From Coleofasciculaceae cyanobacterium (GTDB taxonomy: Bacteria; Cyanobacteriota; Cyanobacteriia; Cyanobacteriales; Xenococcaceae), in NCBI GenBank assembly GCA_036703275.1, contig DATNPK010000064.1, forward strand, positions 1 to 64,000: a stretch of DNA of 64,000 nucleotides, given 5' to 3'. Both the position numbers and the translations under genes were made by a program. Positions within the stretch are counted from its first letter, which is position 1. Every line of letters begins with the position of its first letter. The notes under the pieces were generated by a model. That model was not told the origin of the DNA. It made no database searches and saw only the letters and a program-made list of their open reading frames with translations. Below, piece after piece: positions 45,536 through 53,991 of the stretch.

Positions 45536-47305
45536 TTAAACTAATTTATGACTAATCTTGCCTTGAATTGCGGAAATACTAACTACCCTGGGAGAAGCTA
45601 AATAACTTTTTCCTGTAGGATCGCCAGTACGCCCTGTAAAATTGCGGTTAGTTGCATAAATTCCCGTCTCCTGTTTACCTAACACTCCCTTACCAGAATT
45701 AATACAAGCACCACAGCCAGACTTAAGAATTTGCACGCCTGCTCGTTCAAAAATATCAAAGTAGCCCAACGCTTCTGCTTGCTGACGTACTGACACAGAA
45801 GCGGGAACAACATACATTTGCACGTTTGGGTTAACACGCCGATTATCTAACACCTTGGCTACCTCGGCTAGATCCGATATTTTCCCCCCTGTACAAGAAC
45901 CAACAAAGGCGAGAGTAATTGGTACTTCTGGTAAATCACTAATCCCAACAACCCGATCTGGTTTTGGGGGACAGGCTATTTGAGGTTCTAAATGAGTCAA
46001 ATCGAATTGGTAAATGCGATCGTATTCAGCATCCGCATCGCCTGTTATAGCGTCAAACTCAACTTGATCAACGGTCAGAGCAGGCTCCGTCGTTTTATAT
46101 GCGGAGCGGTATCCTTTAGGACGGCGGAGTAATCTCTGACTTTGCTCTTGGAGATATTTAGCGGTAATAGCATCAGGTGCAATCAAACCGCACATTGCGC
46201 CACACTCAACCGCCATATTACTAAGAGTCATCCGTTCATCGATGGATAGCTGTTGGATAATACTTCCCCCAAATTCAATTACCTTCCCAATTGCACCCTG
46301 ACAGCCGATCTTACCCAAGATAAAAAGCATAATATCCTTGGCACTGAGATGTTCGGGTAAAGTTCCTGAAAGCTCAAGCACAATTGTATCGGGAACACGA
46401 ATCCACATATCCCCTGTAGCTAGTATGTTTGCCATATCGGTAGTTCCTACCCCCGTCGAAAAACTACCAAACGCGCCATAGGTACAGCTATGAGAATCAG
46501 TACCCGCAATAATCATTCCTGGATGGATTAAACCCTGTTCTGGTAACAAGACATGACAAATTCCCGCTGCTTCCCCAGGTGAGACTAGATCGAACAGCTT
46601 GCAGTTATATTGAGCAGCAAAATCTACCATATCCTGATAAAGCTTAGTAGCCTGGGAATCTACTCTAATATCATTAACTTGAATAAAATGATCGGCAACT
46701 AACACCACCTTGCTAGCGTCCCAAATTAGCCTATTTTCGCCAAAATTTTGCTGAAATTGCCGAAATACTGGTGCTGCGATCGCATCATGAGACATTGCCA
46801 AATCTACCTTGGCAAATATAACCTCCCCAGGTTGCACATAACCATTTCCTGAAGCTTTAGCGAGCATTTTCTCCGTCATGGTCATCAAGCGAGGTGCTGT
46901 ATTACTTTGGGGAACAGTAATCTTGTTGTTTAGACGCTGTTGATTAAAAGCAGTTAATCCCCCTGCTGTGGAAATAGCTTTGACTACGGGATTGTCTTGA
47001 TGATCGCCAATAATTTCCAAATCCAGACCAATATTTATACTGTTGCGGTAAAAAATTTCGGCAAAAGACTCAGCGCGAACTAACTTAATTCCTGCTGCTT
47101 TGATGGCTATGGGTGCATACTCCCGACTCGAACCACAGCCAAAGTTCGATCCTGCTTCAATCACCTGGTAATCTAACAAGCGATCGATGCCGATTATATG
47201 TTCTAAAACATAGTGCTTCAGGTGTTCGGGATCGGGGTTAGTAGTACGATGAGCAGGAATAATGTCATCGGTATTAATATCATCGCCAAGTTTTAGTGCT
47301 TTCAT
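45536..47305 (-). CDS. Aconitase-family dehydratase, LeuD-LeuC order fusion
   Basis: In this 589-residue fusion, residues 1-165 are the small-subunit (LeuD/swivel) domain, starting MKALKLGDDINTDDIIPAHR with GSNFGCGSSREYAP. The rest is the large subunit with AGTDSHSCTYGAFGSFSTG and the [4Fe-4S] cysteines Cys471 (GSCTGG), Cys531 and Cys534 (GCGAC). It should isomerise an alkylmalate such as 2-isopropylmalate or homocitrate via dehydration. HphCD of homophenylalanine synthesis is a fused relative known from cyanobacteria. A repeat-coded insert (RRPKGYRSAY, about residues 394-403) sits in the loop before DAEYDRIYQFDL. It lies between the KS gene and the SRPBCC gene in a minus-strand run. The decarboxylating dehydrogenase partner is not in the window. 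Confidence 0.9.
   Translation of the reverse strand: MKALKLGDDINTDDIIPAHRTTNPDPEHLKHYVLEHIIGIDRLLDYQVIEAGSNFGCGSSREYAPIAIKAAGIKLVRAESFAEIFYRNSINIGLDLEIIGDHQDNPVVKAISTAGGLTAFNQQRLNNKITVPQSNTAPRLMTMTEKMLAKASGNGYVQPGEVIFAKVDLAMSHDAIAAPVFRQFQQNFGENRLIWDASKVVLVADHFIQVNDIRVDSQATKLYQDMVDFAAQYNCKLFDLVSPGEAAGICHVLLPEQGLIHPGMIIAGTDSHSCTYGAFGSFSTGVGTTDMANILATGDMWIRVPDTIVLELSGTLPEHLSAKDIMLFILGKIGCQGAIGKVIEFGGSIIQQLSIDERMTLSNMAVECGAMCGLIAPDAITAKYLQEQSQRLLRRPKGYRSAYKTTEPALTVDQVEFDAITGDADAEYDRIYQFDLTHLEPQIACPPKPDRVVGISDLPEVPITLAFVGSCTGGKISDLAEVAKVLDNRRVNPNVQMYVVPASVSVRQQAEALGYFDIFERAGVQILKSGCGACINSGKGVLGKQETGIYATNRNFTGRTGDPTGKSYLASPRVVSISAIQGKISHKLV
46097..46127 (-). repeat. Dispersed repeat inserted in frame in the dehydratase fusion
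   Basis: ATATGCGGAGCGGTATCCTT continuing TAGGACGGCG matches 49594-49623 at all but two positions of about 28. It codes the RRPKGYRSAY loop of the dehydratase. Confidence 0.85.
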
Positions 47306-47314
47306 AATGTTTTT

Positions 47315-47332
47315 TAGCTATTAGCTATTAGC
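47315..47332. repeat. TAGCTAT heptad array upstream of the dehydratase gene
   Basis: Two and a half TAGCTAT heptamers (47315-47332) lie in the 5' leader of the dehydratase gene. The same heptamer array is found at 49642-49664, and its palindromic form at 44823 and 18373. Confidence 0.75.
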
Positions 47333-47407
47333 TTTTTTAAATATTGATATACATTACTATGTTTTCTTTCGATCTTTGGCGTATTCTACTCTATCACTTT
47401 GAACAAT

Positions 47408-49402
47408 TTAATCGTTCCAATAAGTACTTCTTTGGAAAGGATAGGTAGGAAGGGTTATTTTTTTGCCACCACTTTTTTTAGCTAATACTTTCCAGTCGAT
47501 CGCTATTCCTAATACATATAGTTGAGCTAGTCCAGATAATATTTGCCAATTGTTTGATTCAGATTTAATTTGAGAGCAGATAATATTTTGTGATGCGTTA
47601 TTTTTTCTAGTTATGGTGGTGTTATTTAACTCCCAACAAATATCGGCTAGATCCGAAGCAACTAAAGGATTAGCAATTAAAGATTCGATTAATTCTGGTA
47701 ACTCTTTACTTGCTGATTGTGATTTTAAAGCAAGTCTTGGTTCTTGATTAAGATTAGCCTTTCCCTGCCATAATTTTGTTGGGGTTTCCCCAGAAATAAA
47801 CTGAGTTAATTTAATTTGTAAATCTGCGGTAGAAGTTACGGTAGTAGCTAAGCGATGATTAAAATGCGATCGCCCTGTATTTGTAGTACAGCAGATATCT
47901 TCAATTAAAAGATGGGGATGTAATTTTAAAAAACTAAGATAGTTTGTCGTGAGTTGAGACAAAGCTTGATTACTTCTGGCTGATAAAGTAAATAAAAATA
48001 TATCTTGCTCCGTGTCTCCCCGTTTTCCCGTCTCCCCCTCCAGAGAAATACTAGCTTCTTGAACCACAACATGAGCATTAGTACCGCTAAAACCAAAACC
48101 ACTAACTCCAGCTAGGCGGGGTTGTGCTGTTTTGTTCCAGGGTATCGCTTTCTCTGGTAGTTGGAACGGTAGATTTTGCCAATCTACATTATTATTTAAA
48201 TTTTTTAAGTGTAGATTACGAGGAATCAACTTATTTTCTAAAGCTAAGACAGTTTTAATTAAACTAGCTATACCCGATGCCGATTCTAAGTGACCAATGT
48301 TAGTTTTTACCGCACCTAAAATTAACTGTTGATTATCTGGAAATACTTTGCTCAAAGCTTCAATTTCGATCGCATCTCCCAAAGCTGTTCCCGTACCGTG
48401 GGTTTCTAGATAACTAACCTGTTGTGCTTCGATTCTACTGTTAAGCAAAGCCTGTTTAATTACTGCTTGCTGAGACAAACTATTAGGAGTGGTAATACTG
48501 CTGGTGCGTCCATCCTGATTAGTAGCCGAACCTAATAAGATAGCTCTAATATTATCTCGATCGGCGATCGCATCACTAAGTCTTTTCAATACGACTATGC
48601 CGCAACCTTCAGATCGCACAAAACCATTTGCATCGCGATCAAAAGTCTTACAGCGTCCATCAGAGGACAGCATTTTTGCTCTTGAAAAATTTAGACTAAT
48701 CTTGGGAGAAATTAAGCGGTTAACTCCTCCTGCTAGAGCCATATTGCACTCGCGATCGCGTAAACTTTTAATCGCTAGATGTACTGTGACTAAGGAAGAT
48801 GAACAAGCCGTATCTAGCGAGATACTCGACCCGGTAAAATTAAAAAAGTGCGATATACGTCCTGATGCCAAACTATGAGTATTCCCTGTAGTAAGATAAG
48901 CATCAATCTCTGTTTCTTTTTGGTTCAATAGCTGATGCCAATAGTCTATAGCTGAAACACCGATAAATACTCCAGTCTGGCTACCTTGAACTAAATCGGC
49001 AGCAATAGCTGCATTTTCCAATGCTTCCCAACTAACTTCTAATAATAATCTTTGTTGCGGATCTAAACTAGCAGCTTCTCTGGGTGCAATACGGAAAAAA
49101 CTAGCATCAAATTCTTTGAGATGAGGCACAAATCCACCGTAGGTAGAGCAAATTTTTTCTGGTGTCTTCGATTGAGTATCGTGGTATTTCAACTCCTCCC
49201 AGCGTTCGTTAGGAATCTCAGTAACAGCATCTCTTCCCTCTTTTAACAACTGCCAAAATTCCTCGGAATTATCTGCGCCAGGAAAACGACAACCCATACC
49301 TACTACAGCAATTGACTCATGTTTAGCCTGTTCGAGAGTCTTTAGTTTGCTTTGCATTTGTCTCAGCGCAAGTAAAGCCTTTTTAGTAGGAGATAAATCC
49401 AT
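47408..49402 (-). CDS. Stand-alone polyketide ketosynthase lacking AT and ACP
   Basis: In this 664-residue protein, residues 1-28 form a helical docking segment (LSPTKKALLALRQMQSKLKT) typical of KS N-termini that receive a chain from another PKS. The KS domain is complete (30-450; Cys200 in DTACSSS, His335 in ETHGTGT, His371 in NIGHLES). The KS-AT linker follows (465-550). The whole AT core is then missing: there is no GQGSQ or GHSxGE motif, only a poor-complexity stretch (555-610). The usual post-AT linker (LSGLAQLYVLGIAIDW, LPTYPFQRSTYW, 620-664) then closes the protein. No ACP or release domain follows. Residues about 454-466 (LEGETGKRGDTEQ) are repeat-coded. It probably extends or releases the chain from the PKS at 36562, using trans partners. 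Confidence 0.92.
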   Translation of the reverse strand: MDLSPTKKALLALRQMQSKLKTLEQAKHESIAVVGMGCRFPGADNSEEFWQLLKEGRDAVTEIPNERWEELKYHDTQSKTPEKICSTYGGFVPHLKEFDASFFRIAPREAASLDPQQRLLLEVSWEALENAAIAADLVQGSQTGVFIGVSAIDYWHQLLNQKETEIDAYLTTGNTHSLASGRISHFFNFTGSSISLDTACSSSLVTVHLAIKSLRDRECNMALAGGVNRLISPKISLNFSRAKMLSSDGRCKTFDRDANGFVRSEGCGIVVLKRLSDAIADRDNIRAILLGSATNQDGRTSSITTPNSLSQQAVIKQALLNSRIEAQQVSYLETHGTGTALGDAIEIEALSKVFPDNQQLILGAVKTNIGHLESASGIASLIKTVLALENKLIPRNLHLKNLNNNVDWQNLPFQLPEKAIPWNKTAQPRLAGVSGFGFSGTNAHVVVQEASISLEGETGKRGDTEQDIFLFTLSARSNQALSQLTTNYLSFLKLHPHLLIEDICCTTNTGRSHFNHRLATTVTSTADLQIKLTQFISGETPTKLWQGKANLNQEPRLALKSQSASKELPELIESLIANPLVASDLADICWELNNTTITRKNNASQNIICSQIKSESNNWQILSGLAQLYVLGIAIDWKVLAKKSGGKKITLPTYPFQRSTYWND
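48011..48041 (-). repeat. GGGGAGA-type short tandem repeat coding part of the KS protein
   Basis: On the minus strand this reads GGGGGAGACGGGAAAACGGG then GAGACACGG, a purine-rich short-tandem-repeat type seen widely in noncoding cyanobacterial DNA. Here it is translated as LEGETGKRGDTEQ between the KS domain and its linker. Confidence 0.65.
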
Positions 49403-49469
49403 TGTTTAATCACCAATTACAATTAGTGACAAGTTAAGGTTGTGTGTTGTTTGTCAATTGGTTTGTAGC

Positions 49470-49664
49470 GCACAAAGCGAAGTAATGCTGCGTCGTCTTA
49501 CGACGACGATCTGCGCGGGGCGTATAAAGGAGGACACGGGTGGCGAACCAAGTTCGCCACCGTGAGATGTCCGTGTCGCAGCAAAGCTACGACCATATGC
49601 GAAGCGGTATCCTTTAGGACAGCCCCTTGCGTACGCGCTGCGCTATTAGCTATTAGCTATTAGC
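49470..49664. repeat. Mosaic of dispersed repeats between the PKS and glycan loci
   Basis: In order: CGTCGTCTTACGACG hairpin near 49490; GGTGGCGAACCAAGTTCGCCACC-type 10-bp stem with CAA loop near 49538-49560, flanked by GACACGG and CCGTGTC; the ATATGCGAAGCGGTATCC repeat at 49594-49623; a GCGTACGCGCTGCGC palindrome; and a TAGCTAT/GCTATTA heptad array (49642-49664) ending next to the O-antigen ligase stop. There is no coding potential. Confidence 0.8.
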
Positions 49665-49665
49665 T

Positions 49666-50955
49666 TTATCTATCAATGGCATACTGATTGTTTTTAGCCA
49701 TGACTAAAGAATAAGATATTGCTGCGTACATTGCCCAAAAAGAACTACTCATAGTGGTTATAGTACCCTCGGTTAAATTCGACAGCAAAATATACGACAT
49801 AAACAAAAGAGGCCAAAACCCTTCTGGAGCATTGGTTTTTCTCAGCAACGCTAAAGATTGCCCTATGGTAGTAAGAAAACTTACCATGAACACAATTAAC
49901 CCAATCAATCCAATGGAGAGCCAAATATCGAGAAATCCGTTGTGAGCATAAATTATAGGTATTCTCATTGCCAACTGCACATAGCCAGAAGGTCCTTCAT
50001 AACCATTCCAAAACGCAGCCAGTCCGTAACCCAACCAAGGACGTAGTTGAATCTGATCCCAAACATATTGCCAAATATCTGTTCTTCCTGATAAAGTCGC
50101 GTCTTTTCCTACAGAACCAAACAAAGAATCCGAACCAATATATCCAGTAACCAAAACAATAGCAAACAAACCAATGATGGTTAGGGCTAATACTGCTAAA
50201 ATGAGCACTTCATATCGCCATCGGAAAATACGATAGATAATACACAACAGCAACATGAAGACAAAAGTACCTAGAGCTGTTGTGGATTGAGACAGGGTCA
50301 TGGCAGCACAGCTAAGAGCTAACAAGCACCAATAAATCCAGCTATATTTTTGTCCTCGAAGAGCGTTTAAGCAAAAAATAACGCCGCTAGGAGCCATAAA
50401 TGCGCCAAACTGATTTTTATGTGTGAATACGCCTCGCAAAGCGCCTTCATGGACCCCAGCCATTAATCCGTATTGGGGTATGGCTACTACAAACAAAACA
50501 CTTAAAATCAATAGTAATCCATAGGTCCAACCTAGCAAATCCATCTGTTCCGTAAGACTGTAGCGGGTTGCCAAATATAGACCAAAAGCAGTGGTTCCGA
50601 GCGCGTAAATAGTAAACCTCAGAGTTTGGTCTGGATTTATTGACCAAAAATAGGAAAAACAAACGATTCCCATTAATATCCAAAGAAATTTATTGTCAAA
50701 AAGCACTGGCAGAAACCTTTTCCATCTCACCGTCAAAAGAATCAAGGTGATCGCGTAAATTAGGAGTGAGATCTTGGCATTGAGCGACAAATCGAAGCTG
50801 CTAAGATCTATACCATCTCCTTCATTAACTCCTTTAGTTAGAAGAAGAGGCGTGATGGCATTAGACATATGAATTAAAGCGAATATGGAAAAAACAAATT
50901 CAAAAATTCTCAGTGTACTGCCTTGGCTTTTTGTCTGTATATAAACGCTGTCCAT
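49666..50955 (-). CDS. O-antigen ligase/polymerase (Wzy/WaaL-like) membrane protein
   Basis: This 429-residue protein has about 11 membrane spans and a large periplasmic loop after residue 275 (SLFGSVGKDATLSGRTDIWQ, IYAHNGFLDIWLSIGLIGLIVF), the signature of the Wzy_C O-antigen ligase/polymerase family. It would polymerise or transfer lipid-linked oligosaccharides at the periplasmic face. It ends the minus-strand run GT4-PIG-L-FkbM-ligase (102-bp gap to FkbM). Confidence 0.87.
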   Translation of the reverse strand: MDSVYIQTKSQGSTLRIFEFVFSIFALIHMSNAITPLLLTKGVNEGDGIDLSSFDLSLNAKISLLIYAITLILLTVRWKRFLPVLFDNKFLWILMGIVCFSYFWSINPDQTLRFTIYALGTTAFGLYLATRYSLTEQMDLLGWTYGLLLILSVLFVVAIPQYGLMAGVHEGALRGVFTHKNQFGAFMAPSGVIFCLNALRGQKYSWIYWCLLALSCAAMTLSQSTTALGTFVFMLLLCIIYRIFRWRYEVLILAVLALTIIGLFAIVLVTGYIGSDSLFGSVGKDATLSGRTDIWQYVWDQIQLRPWLGYGLAAFWNGYEGPSGYVQLAMRIPIIYAHNGFLDIWLSIGLIGLIVFMVSFLTTIGQSLALLRKTNAPEGFWPLLFMSYILLSNLTEGTITTMSSSFWAMYAAISYSLVMAKNNQYAIDR

Positions 50956-51057
50956 AAAGACTAAAATAATTTAACTGTTTTTTAAGGTTAATCGATCCTC
51001 CATAGCTTTGACAGTAATTTTTAGTAATCACAAAAACAGAAATAATCTTAAATAATC

Positions 51058-51894
51058 TTACTCAGAAAGAGGAGTCGCGATCGCATGACCGACACACCAA
51101 TCAATTGTGTCATAAGAGTTTTCAATCTGAGTGACTTGATAATTTAATGATTCCAAGAAATCAGCTAATTCTCGATACTTGCGTTCGTAACCAGCGCGAT
51201 CGCTATCATCAACTTCATAGATAATGGTTGGCTGATAAGTTTTAATAGTTTCGCTCATTCCCTTGAGTACGTCTAATTCTGCTCCTTCAACATCTACTTT
51301 GACAAAGTTGGGAGGCGTAATGCGGTTTTGAGCAATTAGATCGTCTATTGAAACCAAATCAATAGTTACTTCTCCTGCCAAATCTGGTGGTGCATCAGCC
51401 GTAGCCAAAGCGTGTCCTCCAGAATACTTAGCCAGTAATAGTTGTCCTTCTCCTGAGGTATTAGAAACGGCTTTTTCAATTACTTCTATTTGGTTGAAAT
51501 CATTTAGCCGAGCATTATGACGAATGCTATTAGCATTTCCTTCTCCTGGTTCAAAAGCGTAAACCTTGCCCGTATTACCGACTAATTTAGCGGCAATTAT
51601 GCTAAAAAAACCTACGTTTGCCCCAATATCATAAAAAACATCTCCAGCTTGCAAATGTTGAGCAAAAATATTTTGAATCGGGATTTCATAAGTACCTAAC
51701 GCTAATTCGGGACAGGATTCTCCTGAATTAAACTTTAATCCTTTAGCCACGCCATTTCTCACGGCTACGTCTCGCTGGCGTAAACCCGCACTAGCCAGAC
51801 GATATTTTAAAGAACTAGGGTTGGAACTAGCTAAACTTTCGAGAACGTTTACGGGAAAAAGGGGTAAAAGGTTAAATACTGCTTGTTTAATCAT
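51058..51894 (-). CDS. FkbM family methyltransferase
   Basis: This is a 278-residue SAM-dependent methyltransferase. YDIGANVGFFSIIAAKL is the SAM loop, KVYAFEPGEGNANSIRHN follows, and FVKVDVEGAELDVLKGM is the FkbM signature. The start MIKQAVFN at 51894 is chosen because it overlaps the PIG-L stop by four bases (ATGA), a translational-coupling arrangement; a longer start 22 codons upstream would lie inside the PIG-L gene. It likely O-methylates a sugar of the surface glycan. Confidence 0.9.
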   Translation of the reverse strand: MIKQAVFNLLPLFPVNVLESLASSNPSSLKYRLASAGLRQRDVAVRNGVAKGLKFNSGESCPELALGTYEIPIQNIFAQHLQAGDVFYDIGANVGFFSIIAAKLVGNTGKVYAFEPGEGNANSIRHNARLNDFNQIEVIEKAVSNTSGEGQLLLAKYSGGHALATADAPPDLAGEVTIDLVSIDDLIAQNRITPPNFVKVDVEGAELDVLKGMSETIKTYQPTIIYEVDDSDRAGYERKYRELADFLESLNYQVTQIENSYDTIDWCVGHAIATPLSE

Positions 51895-52712
51895 AATTTT
51901 GCTCCTGCAACTATAGTGCGACGAAAGATTTCTTGGGTTTGAAAGAAACATTCTAGCCATTCTCCATCGGAGACATCTTTGAGTAGTCCCCAGTTAGGAT
52001 CGTTGACTAAAGGTTTCATTTGAGTCTGATGTTGAGCCAAAGCAAGCTGTTTTTGTGACTTGACAGGTTCGATTTCAACACGGTAATTAAATTCTTGAAC
52101 TAGCTGTAAACCACATTTTGCCTTGATGCTGGCTTTAAAATAGGCAATTTTTGAGTCTTGATCTCCTGTTTTCGTCCAGGGAAAATGATGCCAGTACCAA
52201 ACGGGATATTCATAGACGGTAACTTCTTTAGTATAGTTTTGTAATGCGGCTAAAACGATTTGATTTGTCGCTAGATGATCGGGATGAGTTTCGCGAATAT
52301 AAGGAATAAATACCTGCTGAGGCTGTTTTTGCTGAAGTAATTTATTGACCTGAGCGATCGCTTTTGCCGATGACTGCTGCAATTCTCCGTCACGAAAAGC
52401 CAAAAACACCACATTCTCTGAAGCTACGCCCAAGGTTTCAGCGGCTTTAACTGCCTCTTGTTGACGCAACGTAATTAACTCAGCATCTGGGATAAAGCGA
52501 TCGTGAGAACGACTGCCATCGGTCATAAAGACAATTTTTACCTCTGCACCCAAGGCGCGTTTGCGCATAATTGTTCCGCCACAGCCGAGGGTTTCATCAT
52601 CCTGGTGGGGGGCAAAAAACACTGCTGAAGCTGCTAAATCTTCAGTTGATAGGGGGTCAATTTTATCAATTTGCTTAAGATAGCGATCGCGCAACTGCTT
52701 TCTGAGAAACAT
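51891..52712 (-). CDS. PIG-L/LmbE family deacetylase
   Basis: This 273-residue zinc hydrolase has AVFFAPHQDDETLGCGGTI (metal-binding HxxDD) and YIRETHPDHLATN (second His). Relatives de-N-acetylate GlcNAc-containing lipids or small molecules. Here it is nested between a GT4 gene (38-bp overlap at its start) and FkbM (4-bp overlap at its end), so deacetylation of a sugar in the same glycan is a fair inference. No signal peptide. Confidence 0.9.
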   Translation of the reverse strand: MFLRKQLRDRYLKQIDKIDPLSTEDLAASAVFFAPHQDDETLGCGGTIMRKRALGAEVKIVFMTDGSRSHDRFIPDAELITLRQQEAVKAAETLGVASENVVFLAFRDGELQQSSAKAIAQVNKLLQQKQPQQVFIPYIRETHPDHLATNQIVLAALQNYTKEVTVYEYPVWYWHHFPWTKTGDQDSKIAYFKASIKAKCGLQLVQEFNYRVEIEPVKSQKQLALAQHQTQMKPLVNDPNWGLLKDVSDGEWLECFFQTQEIFRRTIVAGAKL

Positions 52713-53991
52713 TAGATTTCAGCTTTACTCCTATGTCTGCATAACAATCTACTAAACTTTCGGCAATTTGTGACCAACAATAGCGTTGCAAAACTTTTTT
52801 TCTGCCTGCTTTTCCCATTTCTCTAGCTCGATCGGGATCGGCGATTAATTCTACGGCTGCATCCGCTAAAGCCTGAGGATTTGCAGGCTCTACCAATAAA
52901 CCATTCACCCGATCGTCGACAATTTCTGGCATTCCGCCAATTTTTGTCGCAATTACTGGAGTCTGAGTTGCCATTGCCTCGACCAAAGTCATACCGAAAG
53001 CTTCACTAAGAGAAGGATTAATCAAGACATCGGCATTTTGATAGTAAGGTAATAGTTCTGGTTGAGCTAGTGAACCCGTAAAAATTACTTGAGAAGCTAA
53101 ATGAGGCGGAATTTTGCTTTTAAGATGTTCGAGATAATCAATACTGTAAAAAGGTTTTAGAGCCTGTACTTCAGGTTCAGGCTGCAAATCACACAGCAGT
53201 TCTTGAACAATTACCAGATGTGGTCCAGCAATAGTTAAGACAGCTTGGGGATACTGCTCTGTTATCTTGATAAAAGCATCGATTAGATCGTGAACGCCTT
53301 TTTCAGGAGAAATACGACCGACAAAAAGCAGTTGGGGCGCATTTGGCTCGTGTTGAGGGCGAGAATTAACAGAAGGTACAAAATAATCTGCATTGACACC
53401 ATTGTTAACCGTGCGACAAATCCCCGCATATTCAGGTAAGCGAGTCTTAATTTTGTTAGTAATGTAGTCACTACAGCTAATAATTAAGTCTACTTCTTTT
53501 AAACGAGACGCGATCGCATCTCGATCCAGTCGATTCAACCATTCACAATGCAGATGGATAATTATCTTGGCATCCCGATTGCGATCGCGAATTATCGGCA
53601 CAAATTGGGAGAAGTTATGAATATGAATTATGTCGCACTTGCATCGAGCAGCGTCTTGAGCGATCTGCCAAACATAGCCCAAATAAAACCAAGCAGAACC
53701 AAAATAAGGCAATTTGGCTTGAAAATTTAGTAAACTGGCGATTTTTCTGGGAATTTTCAACCAGATATCATCTGGTTTAATAGATATAGCTCGGTATTCT
53801 AGCGGAAAATCCGTTTTCAAGTTGTGTTCTGATTGCTTATTGGCATTGAGCTTAGCTTCGCAACCATAGTAGATAATCTGACCATACTTACTAAGGTAAC
53901 GGCTGACTTGATAACTCCAAATCCCAGTTGAATCGCTACCCCTGGGTAAAGCGGCAATCGTCCAAGGTTGATTGACAAAAGATAATTTCAA
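52675..53991 (-). CDS. GT4 family glycosyltransferase
   Basis: The 438-residue GT-B retaining glycosyltransferase has the N-domain donor/acceptor part and the C-domain with LLFVGRISPEKGVHDLIDAF and the EAFGMTLVEAMA E-x7-E motif, then GMPEIVDDRVNGLLVEP. HIHNFSQFVPI resembles the N-domain acceptor region. It is the first gene of the minus-strand run and is divergent from the flippase gene. The sugar and acceptor are unknown. Confidence 0.92.
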   Translation of the reverse strand: MKLSFVNQPWTIAALPRGSDSTGIWSYQVSRYLSKYGQIIYYGCEAKLNANKQSEHNLKTDFPLEYRAISIKPDDIWLKIPRKIASLLNFQAKLPYFGSAWFYLGYVWQIAQDAARCKCDIIHIHNFSQFVPIIRDRNRDAKIIIHLHCEWLNRLDRDAIASRLKEVDLIISCSDYITNKIKTRLPEYAGICRTVNNGVNADYFVPSVNSRPQHEPNAPQLLFVGRISPEKGVHDLIDAFIKITEQYPQAVLTIAGPHLVIVQELLCDLQPEPEVQALKPFYSIDYLEHLKSKIPPHLASQVIFTGSLAQPELLPYYQNADVLINPSLSEAFGMTLVEAMATQTPVIATKIGGMPEIVDDRVNGLLVEPANPQALADAAVELIADPDRAREMGKAGRKKVLQRYCWSQIAESLVDCYADIGVKLKSNVSQKAVARSLS

